Both the position numbers and the translations under genes were made by a program. From assembly GCA_032158295.1 (NCBI GenBank), contig CM063255.1, positions 17,388,094 to 17,452,093 on the forward strand: a DNA stretch of 64,000 bases. Reading direction: 5' to 3'. Under the pieces are notes generated by a model. The model did not search any database. It had not been told where the DNA came from and worked only from the letters and a program-made list of their open reading frames with translations. This stretch comes from Pycnopodia helianthoides. Lineage: Eukaryota; Echinodermata; Asteroidea; Forcipulatida; Asteriidae. Positions 31,053 through 41,200 of the stretch are shown here, piece by piece. The number at the start of each line of letters is the position of its first letter. Within the stretch, counting starts at the first letter, position 1.

Positions 31053-31234
31053 CAGAGCTGCCAACATTTGCATCTTGCAATCAGGGAGATTGTGCACAAG
31101 AATCGCATTCAACATAATGAGGAAAAAATTTCCATAATCAGGGAGATTTTCAAGTTTATTCATCAGAACATGGAAAGATTGGTTTATTTTTTTCAGTGAA
31201 CTTTCTGCAGAATCAGGGAGAGTTGGCAGCTCTG
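31053..31234. repeat. MITE family I, copy 2
   Basis: CAGAGCTGCCAAC to GTTGGCAGCTCTG, near-perfect terminal inverted repeats, the same CAGGGAGA interior as 24169-24368. Confidence 0.85.
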
Positions 31235-31610
31235 CTACGTACATGTACATGTGTATTACATGATGTACAGCTAATACAATGCATGTGTGCATCATGTACA
31301 GTGATGGGATTATGCCTTAAAAAGCATGGAACTTGGCACACAGTCAGAGTTTGTCATAAGAAAGATATTTGTCTACACGCATGTTTGCTGGACCTCCGCA
31401 GATTTGTCCTTTGAAATGTAGAACGTAACGAGCAGTGGAAGTCATTTTGACAATTTTGAAAACTGCTAGTTATTCAACCTCTCATACACTGAGTGCATGT
31501 CACATTCTATGCTTCATCAAAGGCACAATTCCTCAAAATGTTTCCTTCCATCTGCCCTTAATACTATGAAAAATCTTCAACATGTTTAGGAGTTACAAAT
31601 ATGTCAAGTA

Positions 31611-31810
31611 ATAAACCACAAGGGAAACTGACTGGGTAAATGTTAAATGATTTGGGGTTGAACAAAGAAAAATTGACTAGAGCGGGATTTGAACCAACGA
31701 CCTCCGGATTAACGTACCGGCGCTCTACCAACTGAGCTATCTAGCCCTATGTTGGCGGTCCCCTATTTTGTCAATATCTGTGTTCTGGGGTGCCAGTCAG
31801 AAGAGTTACG
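31611..31810 (-). repeat. tRNA-derived SINE family T, copy 3
   Basis: Tail AAACCACAAGGGAAACTGAC, then TTGAACAAAGAAAAATTGAC, minus-strand tRNA head (AACTGAGCTATCTAGCCC) and a truncated body ending TGCCAGTCAGAAG. Confidence 0.85.
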
Positions 31811-32020
31811 TATATATGTACAAAACTTCAAATCGTTCCCAAAAGACTGCCGTGGTTCAAACTGTCAAAGTTACTGACAAATTAGGAAAACTGTCCAGCT
31901 CCAGCAGCTCAAATTGGCCGACTGATACAATCTTGACAACCTCCGATTTGTCAACATTGAACCCCCATACATGTAACACGTGCACATGTACACAGTGCAC
32001 TTTGTGTACATGATACAGTT

Positions 32021-32138
32021 GTTGCATGCTGTGATTGGTGGGGTCCATGGTGTTTTGTACACCCTAGATGGCATCCGAGGCAAAGCTGAGGGTGCCATTT
32101 ACCCCTGATGGTGTAAAAAGCATGCAACAATTCATTTG
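32021..32138. repeat. Diverged palindrome D
   Basis: CATGCTGTGATTGGTGGGGT, GTGTTTTGTACACCCT and GAGGGTGCCATTTACCCC match palindrome D with deletions. Terminal GCATGCAACAATT is retained. No E unit beside it. Confidence 0.65.
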
Positions 32139-32244
32139 TTATAATACCAAGGTACATGTAATCGATTGCATAAAGTGACAACAAGTTATATTTCTTTATC
32201 AATTTATTGTTAAACACTGCATTTCGATATTTAGTTGAACTTAC

Positions 32245-32612
32245 TCAAACACTAGTACCAGCATAATTACAACCTCATACCCGGAGCTATTTCTCATAAT
32301 TACAACTTCACACCCGGAGCTATAATTGTACGAGGCAGTGTACACAACCAGCGGTGAGCACGATCAAGCTAATGTACCCCGTCATGCGTGTGGGGTCACT
32401 CATGTTCCCCTGAGCCATGTACATGCGTCTTTGAAACATATCATGTGATTGGCTCTTGACCAATAAAATTCCAAATCTATTAACGTTCTGTAACAAACAT
32501 TTACATGTTAATTTTTCATATGTGATTAGCTTAATAATAATAATAATAATAATATTCGGGTTTTTATATAGCGCTTTATACACCATGTCTCAAAGCGCTT
32601 CCAACATTATTA
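32245..32612 (+). repeat. Repeat family R, copy 2
   Basis: As copy 1, with a small internal duplication of ATTTCTCATAATT at 32287-32306. CCAAT pair at 32448-32464. Family L copy 4 starts directly after it. Confidence 0.82.
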
Positions 32613-32613
32613 C

Positions 32614-32888
32614 CCTGATCACTGGGCCGTTTCATTCCTTAAACCATCTCAGCTCCCTGGGGAGTATACAGCCTGTGCTGCCAAATATGTAGCGCACTAA
32701 GCTAAATCAATCACAAGAACCATCTCTGCTTCACAGGTACCCATTTACCCCTGGGTGGAGAGAAGCAATTATAGTAAAGTGTCTTGCTCAGGGACACATG
32801 TGTGACGACCGGGATTCGAACCCACACTCTGCTGAACAGAAACACCAGAGCTTGAGTTCGGTGCTCTTATCCCTCAGCCACGACACCC
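32614..32888 (-). repeat. tRNA-Leu/Ser-like SINE (family L), copy 4
   Basis: Minus-strand element: GGTGTCGTGG head at the high end, CGGGATTCGAACCCACACTC B-box complement, body with TACCCATTTACCCCTGGGTG. Confidence 0.87.
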
Positions 32889-33743
32889 CACAGCTTTAGT
32901 ATATTGTTCTTCATTTCATTAACAGCTTACATTCTTTCATGTTCAAACACAGTAACATACACGTACGAAGGTCTGACTACATGTATGTATTATTATGCAC
33001 TTACATGTATAACCAACGCCCCTTTAAAAACAAAGTTCAAGGCAGGCCGTATAACAGTAACTATACAAAAACCAACCATAATGTGTTTGTACAGCGAGAA
33101 ATGACAAACTAACTGGTCCCACTTGCTACAATACATGTACCTCAGTGGTGTACAATGTACATGTAGTCACTGAAGAAGTTGTACAAGTATAGGCAAACCT
33201 AGCCCCGGAGCCTTTCACTTTCGTACAGTGACACACTGGATATGAAGGTCCGTTTCTGGGGCGGGAACATTTCAGAGCTCCATAACTCAAAATCTCACCT
33301 GGTATAAAGAAGCTACCTCATCTAATCTCAACTGATTAACATTTCCATGGAAGCATGCATTTTTCATGGGTGGGTTTTAGCCATCAGTTATTCTTCATAA
33401 ATGCGTCACTTTAATTAAATAAACATTTTCCGTTTTGTTTACTCTCTCTTAGGCGAAGGACATCTGTTTAAATTAAGAGTGTACTATTGCATGCTTTATA
33501 GGGACACCCACGCAAACGCACGTATGATAGATTTGCGTAATGAACTGTGTTCAAAGTTTGCAGAAAATAATGATAACTGTTGAGGGCTGAATTATTTAAC
33601 GAAAATTACAGATATTTATCCAACAAGTCCAAAACCCACCACAAAAAAATGTCCGTGTCCACGGACTTAATAATCCTGTGGGATTGGTAGCTTCTTACCA
33701 AGTGTATGTATAAAGTGTACACATGTAAGATTTGAATTATGGC

Positions 33744-34385
33744 CAGGCCTTGCGCTCCAGCTTTTTGCCCACCGGGCTAGTCAACTGTGCTTTTATTTGC
33801 CCCCAGAAAGTTTAGTAGCCCAGATTTTAAACCTGGACAAAAAAGTATTGTCATATTAAATATATAAATGTATCTTTGTAATAATCAGTGCCGGGTAGCG
33901 ATCACAACCAATTTATTGGTTAAATGAAGTTACATTCACACTCAAAAACACATTTTTAAAAATGTATTATTCACATCTGAAACGAAAGAAATATCAGCAT
34001 AATAAACAAGTAGGTTGCACAGTTTTTAGTAGCCCACAGGGCAAGTTGAGAAGTGGTGTTTACTAGCCCCGTAGCAGTTTTTTTTACCATGTTTACTAGA
34101 CAATGAACACCTTGCTAGTGTGCACAGCCACAATCAGGGTACACTTTTTGTTACAAAGACACCAAATGAACTAACACATAAATATTGAGTAACTCTTTGC
34201 AGATTCGACAAACTCAAGTACTTTCTACTCTTCATTCACACGCGCTGGTTATTTAATTTACAAACAACATTGAGATAACTGTTACATCACTGGTTTTCAA
34301 ACTGTTGTTCGTAACATGGACTTGAAACAAACGTGTACCCATGATTGTGGCTGTGCACAAGTCTAGTGTTAAGGGTGAGCACCAA
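33744..34385. repeat. Repeat family G, copy 1, split by MITE H copy 2
   Basis: Starts CAGGCCTTGCGCTCCAGC; interior AGTAGCCCACAGGGCAAGTT; resumes after H2 as CTAGTGTTAAGGGTGAGC. Matches 56731-57147 in inverse. TIR-like ends CAGGCCTTGCGCTTA and CAGGGCTCGCCCTTA (from copy 2) agree at 12 of 15 positions. Confidence 0.75.
34120..34358. repeat. MITE family H, copy 2, nested in family G
   Basis: GTGCACAGCCACAATCAGGG to GATTGTGGCTGTGCAC. CTAGTG occurs in G just before and just after it, consistent with a target-site duplication. Confidence 0.85.
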
Positions 34386-34648
34386 TGAAATTTGAGCTCT
34401 GAAATGTTCCGCCACGGAAACGGAACCTCATATCTAGGACTCTGTATCAGTGTACAACACACAGGAAGAGTCCTACATGTAGATGTACATGTACATATAG
34501 GGCTCGGGCAATCTCTGTCCTACAAAGTGTACAGAATGAATACAAATATCACACTGTGCACAACTGCACTCTTGATGCTAAGACACAAACAAAAAACCGA
34601 GATGTTTTTAAAAACCAAATCAACTGTTTTAAATTCATTCTCGATTCA

Positions 34649-34877
34649 TTAACCCTCCTACTCTCAGTGACTCTTGGCGACATTTTCCAGTGAGTTGACC
34701 AACCATTTGAAACCATTCGACTGCCAAGGTTGTGTACGGTGGCACAACTGTGCACAGAACTAACTGTTTCCTGTGTACATGCATTCCCTCATGGTATCAT
34801 ATTGCAGGCTGGCATAGTTTATCTATCATTAAAACCACAGTGAATGGTATTGAATGGTCAGACAGCAAGAGGGTTAA
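34649..34877 (+). repeat. MITE family F, copy 1 (TTAA-flanked)
   Basis: TTAACCCTCCTACTCTCAGT at the left, GACAGCAAGAGGGTTAA at the right; interior GTGTACGGTGGCACAACTGT. Four copies: 34649, 40403 (inverted), 48449, 57213 (inverted). Confidence 0.87.
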
Positions 34878-35170
34878 TCAAGGCAAAAAGGAGGCGACAC
34901 TGGCAAAGCCACATGTAAAGTGTGTGGGATGGCTAGTGAAATTGTGCGGGGAAGGAGGGGGAGGGGGTGCAGCCTACTTTTGTTTACTTGTAACATCGAA
35001 TCAATCAAGTACAGGATGTTTAGTACTTATGTTACCCTTATCTTGACCTTGGTGCCTCAAAAGTTTGAAATTAAACTTTTAAAAGTTAAACAACAATAAT
35101 ACACACTTTCAAGCATGCTAGTTTTAATGAACAAAACATTTTATTTGTCATGGTGGTAATACACGTATCT

Positions 35171-35547
35171 AGTAGGGTCATAGATTGGTAAATTCTAAAA
35201 AAAATTAATGGCCATAAGAACTTAATTGGTGAGAAGCACTGCAGCTGTAATGATAGTATGAACTATTTTGTGAAAGGATTTCTTTCAAAGTAATATGGTT
35301 CGGATAATTTTTCACGCAAAAAAACATTTGAATCTAAGAAACGATTCATGCACGAATCATTTCTTAATTTTCCATGGTGTCCGTCGCGAATGCTGCCGCC
35401 AGAGATACATGTACCTTGCTAAATGCCGATGGATTTGACGTTCTTGTTGAAAATACTGTGACAAATTGTTTGCTGTTTTCTCAACAAGTAGGCACTTGTA
35501 TTCAGCTGGAACTTTCACAGGTGACCTTTATTGTATAATTTTGGCCT
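35171..35547. repeat. Repeat family J, copy 2, interrupted by MITE A
   Basis: AGTAGGGTCATAGATTGGTA, GAGAAGCACTGCAGCTGTAA, then GGCCTTTAA where MITE A copy 5 enters. The expected J end is not seen beyond MITE A. Confidence 0.72.
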
Positions 35548-35945
35548 TTAAAGGAACATTACAGAATTAGTAAGAAAAAAACTTGTAAAATATACTTGAT
35601 CACAGATTTACACAAAACTTACACGGTCTAATGATGATGATAACTAGTAGAAAACATCCCTTGAAATATTTTTGTCTGAAATGTCATATTTTATGAGAAA
35701 TGAATAAACTAATTTTCTGATTGGAGTTTATCGCTCAGTGAGGGTTTTATTCATTTGTTGAATCTAAATGATTTCATGCAAATGTGTAATCGGTTTTTTT
35801 CACTACTTTTCTCATGACCAAGATGGCAGATCGATCTCAAACTTCTACAGGTTTGTCAGTTTATGTATATGGTGGATTAGATAAAGTGCTTACACTGCCA
35901 GCAACTGTTTTGTTAGCAAAAAGCAATTCTGTAATGTTCCTTTAA
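35548..35945. repeat. MITE family A, copy 5
   Basis: TTAA at both edges; same orientation as copy 1; a few more substitutions (GAGGGTTTTATT at the centre). Confidence 0.87.
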
Positions 35946-36155
35946 AGAGTTCATTAAAATAAGCATAACATATCATGCATCTAACAGGTGTTCTGTTGAG
36001 ATACTAGGCTTATACATGTTTGTCAACATACGTAGGTAACATGGTTAAAGGGGAAATAAGCGTACAATGTCAGGGCTTGAGATTTACACTGGAGTGTCAG
36101 TACATGACTGCAGGCCAGAGACATGATTTTAAGTCAGGCAAGGTTATATTCTTAT

Positions 36156-36730
36156 AGCCAGGATTTGGTAAAAGGGTGTCAAAGTTTGCTGGAAATTTAA
36201 TAACAAAGTGTCCAAAATGTTCACTTACATTACATTGACAGATCTTCGTGTCCAAATTTAAACAGGTTTTCAAGTTTTAAAACAGGGTGTCCAAAAGACA
36301 CCAAGACACCCCTCTGGCTAACACTATAACGTCAGGCTATAATTCAATTGTCAAGTTTTTTTGAAAAAAAAAAATAATAAGTTCAAGAATTTTCAGGGAA
36401 TTTGTAAAATGTAATCGGGCTTACTTTGATACCAGCAACCGAACCATTACAAGCAATCAGTGTTTTGGGGGAGTCTTCAATGCGATTCCCTGATCTTTGA
36501 CACTGACAATATTTCTGAAGGAATTTTTTTTGTTGCTGTAGAATTGGTACTGCAGACCAAGGTTTTTAGCCAGGTTAGAAAAAGGGTGTCAAAAATTGCT
36601 GGAAATTAAGAAACTGGGTGTTCAAATTGTTTACCTACAATACACTACATGTAAATGACAGATAAAACAGGGTGTCCACATTTAAAACAGGGTGTCCCTA
36701 AAACACCCAGACACCCCTCTGGCTAACACG
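36156..36730. repeat. Pair of direct repeats of about 170 bp
   Basis: 36156-36324 and 36567-36730 share AGCCAGG, AAAAGGGTGTCAAA, TTGCTGGAAATT, AACAGGGTGTCC and ACACCCCTCTGGCTAACAC. The terminal GCCAGG and CTGGC are inverted, so each may be a small DNA element with 240 bp between. Confidence 0.7.
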
Positions 36731-37106
36731 TACTGCTGCCATGACTGGTATGCACTTAGTAATTAGTGAGCTGTCAAAATATCTGAATCCGAAATCTTGT
36801 AGAGTTGGCAAAGCATCCATCAGGAAACATCACATTAACAACATCCAAGAAAACACTCAGTCAAGCCCATTTTGTCTGTATCAACAAAGTGTGTCGTGGG
36901 TTGTTTTTTTGAGCATTACACCCAGGACCAACAGCTTTACTCCCCCATCTGAAAGATGGAGCAATCGACCACTTGCAGATGCGAAAGGCACTTCCGTAAA
37001 ATATGCATCAATGGGGGGTCAATTCCTGTGTGTTCATTTTGACTCCCAAGATGGGGGACAAGATAGGCGCGTGTAATGTGCGCTGTGCTCGCGCAATGGG
37101 TCAATA

Positions 37107-37207
37107 GGCCCAATGGTGAAGTGACTTGCTCAAGGACACAATAAGTGTCAAGACCGGGATTCAAACCCATACTCTGCTGATCAGAACACCAAAGTTTGTG
37201 TCCAGTG
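37107..37207 (-). repeat. tRNA-Leu/Ser-like SINE (family L), copy 5, truncated
   Basis: CAAGACCGGGATTCAAACCC and TCTGCTGATCAGAACACC; only the head and the start of the body remain. Lies in the intergenic region before SF3B6. Confidence 0.75.
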
Positions 37208-38208
37208 AGGTTTTTCTTCTTATTTGTTTTCTTTTTAAAAAGGTGTTTTCTCGATGTTGGGACACAAAATTGTTGTTTTGTTATTATTTACTTTACAACA
37301 ATACCCATGACCCCCCTCCCCCTTAATAAAAACCAGGGGAAAAACAACAACTTCGCCATATCCATCAATATCATCAATCATCAGACCTTCACTTTAGCTT
37401 ATTGATTTACTCACGGCACACCCACTTGACTTCTCCGGCAGTAAATTGTCACTCATTATAATTCAATGATTGTCACTGAATATAATTCTTACCCTTGCCC
37501 TTTAAATAGTTATTTGCTTGTTTAAAAAGTAAATAATTAACATATAGCACCGCCGCTGGAAATATAAACAGTAACAACATGAGATGTAGGCATTTATTAC
37601 AAAAAATAGAAAGTCGGTCAGAGCTTGAGAATGAGAGATTGTTTTGATATCGGATCAGTCGTGACGTGTCTACTGATGACGACCGCCATCTGGGTTTATA
37701 TTTTACATACCTGTGGTGGCAATATCCGAGTACATGTGGTCGGCTGGGGCAGGCAAGCCGTTGTTATCCATCTTCCTGGTTTCAAAGTGTCCTTTCAGGA
37801 AAACAAAATCTGAACAATTTGGCAAAATTCACCTGGACAGAGTTCCACAACGGGCACACATGCAGAGCACGACGAGAAGTTTCTATTTTGATTCATTCAC
37901 GTCCAAATGTAAGTTAAGATAATTCAACGTGTATATGATGTTTCACTTTTCATTACTTATAATTATTTACCTGTAGATCGTGATTAAATTCTGCCTTGGT
38001 CACTAATATACTTTCTTTTTGTAAAATAAAACATGTTTTTTTTTAATAATGTGTTTGTAAAAACATTTTTTATAAATATAAAAGGCACTAAAATATATTA
38101 TTTGTTTTTTTTAATGTTAAAAAATAAAACTTTTTAACGAAATAATATTTTGTAAATTTTATAGTTTTGTTCAAAGTGACGTTGGGCTTGCGTTGATTTT
38201 TTTTCAAG
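37208..38208. other. Region upstream of SF3B6
   Basis: No repeat or other gene recognised. The SF3B6 promoter and 5' UTR should lie near the high end; the last ~200 bp are AT-rich with no clear TATA box. Confidence 0.4.
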
Positions 38209-38238
38209 ATGGCGATGCAAGCAGCTCGTCGGCAGAAT
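38209..38238 (+). CDS. SF3B6: SF3B6 coding exon 1
   Basis: ATG in TTCAAGATGGCGATG; ten codons ([10 protein letters not shown]), then donor GTAAGG. Phase 0. It differs from the human start at only a few residues. Confidence 0.95.
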
Positions 38239-41200
38239 GTAAGGAAAACAAATAACCTTAAAAATATATATTTCCGAAGTATAATTATTTCTGACGGGTT
38301 CAGGTATCTTTCATCAATAGCTATATTTTTGTTATACAAGTTCACATTACCATCTCTCTTTATGTTAAACAATGATCGATGATTCGTTCGTTTTTCTTTT
38401 TGGGGACAGTGGCACTCAGTCTCAGTCACTCAGACCTCAGCTCAGTGCAGTGCACAGGCGGAGGCACAGCAGTGCACTGCATGCGCTACGGTGTCCCCGG
38501 CATGGCTTGTGAGTCGAGTGTGTACTGACTGGCAGGCACTATATCCACTAAACACTATCTTTGTCTTACTCTTTCAGTGTCTTTGGGCTTACAAACAGTC
38601 AGTATAGTGCACGTTGGGCAGTGGACATTTTATCTGCGACAAAATAGTAAAAAATGCTTATAATTTATAGTTATTTGCTCATTGGGACATTGCTGCACTG
38701 ACCACTGTAACTTTCTTTTTATAACCACAAATCAGAAAAAGAAACTGCATTATTTTATATTAATTATTATGATTCAACTGCCTCTCGGCTACTACAGCCT
38801 TGACAAACTCGTAGGTCTTCATTACTCCTAGAATTATATAGTGTGAGTGTTATAACAAATATGGCGCTGGAGTCACATGATGTGTGTACAAAACCAACCT
38901 ACAGTTGCCGGGACCAGCGTTGCTGCGCGCGGAGTACCAGTTTGTTCGGTAGACCTTTGCGAGCGCAGCAAGCGCCATATTTGTTATAACACTCACACTA
39001 TTTGAAGAGGACTGGGAATGACGGTAAGAATTTATTGCTTTTTAACAATTTTAAATTTGCGGAGTGGATTTTCTTGACCCATGCAACGCTCAATGAGATT
39101 CCAAGGAACACGTAGAGCCTAATTTTGGCGAGATCCGATTTCAAATGAGAATTCCAGGTGCAGAAACGTAAATGAAAAAAAGTTTTGTATTGTAGTTTGT
39201 ACATGGACCTCTATGAGGTTCATGGAACCTCATAATTCTAGGAGTAGATCTTCATTAGTAAATCTTATTCAAAAGATTTTGCCCATCACGTTTACGACGC
39301 ACCAAGAGTTCTTTTTGGAAACCAAATTGTGTCCAGTTACTAAAAAAAATAGCATTGCTAAAAAGTGGAAGAGGGCAGCCGGCTTTAACCTTGTCTTGAT
39401 TCATTAGAAGTTAGTTTTTGCGTCTTGAGAATGAGGTTTGCCCGCTGTTGCAAAGTGTGTAAGGTCTGTTTAAAAACAACAGTGAGAGCTTTGGAAAATA
39501 TTTACATCAATTTGTAATTGTACGTAGTTTTTTTGTAACACAAAACTGGTGCGGATTCTTCATAACATTTAGAGTGAGACATAAACAGATCATCCAAGCA
39601 ACTCTTTTTTTATTACGTTGTGCACTAATTGAGGATGTATTATTGTTTTCTTGGTTAATTAAAAGAAAACTTAATATTGGGTTGAACGAAGAAAAATTGA
39701 CTGGAGTGGGACTTAAACCACCGACCTCTGGATTAACATACTGGCACTCTATACCGACTGATCTATCTAGCACTATGTTGGCGGTCTCCCTATTTTGTCA
39801 ATATCTTTGTTCGGGGGTGCCAGTCAGAAGCCTTACAACAGTTAACTGTCCTGTAGCCAGGGATCACACCCAAGTTTACAATACAACCTGGGAAGCGGCA
39901 GCCAGGGGATCACCTTATGGGGATGCGACTTTCAAATAATAAACCACAAGGGAAACTGACTGGGTAAATTAATTTGGGGTTGACCGAAGAAAAAACACGT
40001 GTATAAATAAGTGTTATTTATTATTCAAATTCCTTTGATTACCTCTATTGTTACTCAGGTGAGATTACCGCCAGAAGTCAACCGTATTCTGTACATCCGT
40101 AATCTCCCCTATAAGATCACTGCAGAGGAGATGTATGATATCTTTGGGAAGTATGGCGCAATAAGACAGATCAGAGTGTAAGTATTCTTAATCTCTCGGG
40201 CTCATATCCTTGTGATAGTCAATAATAATAGAACTTGGTTCTTATTATTATTATAAGGTAATCAAAGTGCCTGAAGAGGTTTTTTAAAAACCTCTTCAGG
40301 CACTTTGATTACTAGTGGTTTAAACACACTGAGGCCTGGTTCTTGACAATTTTACTGAGATGAAGTTGAGGTAAAATTATCAAGAACCAGGCCTCGGTGT
40401 GTTTAACCCTCTTGCTGTCTGACCATTCAATACCATTCACTGTGGTTTTGAATGATAGATAAACTATGCCAGCCTGCAATATGTTACCACGAGGGAATGC
40501 ATGTACACAGTTAGTTCTGTGCACAGTTGTGCCACCGTACACAACCTTGGCATTCAAATGGTTTCAAAATGGTTGGTCAACTCACTGGAAAATGTTGCCA
40601 AGAGTCACTGACAGTAGGAGGGTTAAGGGACTAGTTTTAAACCAATTCAACACACTTTGATTCCCATTCACAAATATACCTTTTCTTAAAAAACAAATTT
40701 AAAAAAAATGTCAAAGTTGAGAACAAATCGGACAGTTTACAGCCTCAACTCAACTCCACGCTGTGTTGAAATTTCTATGCGTGTGTTGAGCGCCGAGTAA
40801 AATTGTCAAGAGCCAGGCCTTGATGTGTTTAAACAAACCACTAGTTTAAAACCAATTCTACTCACTTTGATTTCTATTCATAAATACCTTTCCGTTAAAA
40901 ACATCCAAAAACCTTGTAAAAGTTGGGGGAAAAAAATCGGACAGGTTAGCCTCAACTCACCTCGAATCTGCGTTGAATTTCTATGTGTGCATTGAGAGCT
41001 GAGTAGCTCATCAAACTTGTGCGCTTACGTTTTTAAAGAATCGCCTGCAAGATTCAAAAGTGCAAACCAAAAAAATGCGACCTACATACTTCAATAGGGC
41101 TGTGAAATTTGCGTGCGCTGCCGATCATCTGATAGCGCCCTCGTGTGTTGCTCAATAAGGTTAGGTCATGAACTTTAAACACTCCTAACTGTGTTTATAT

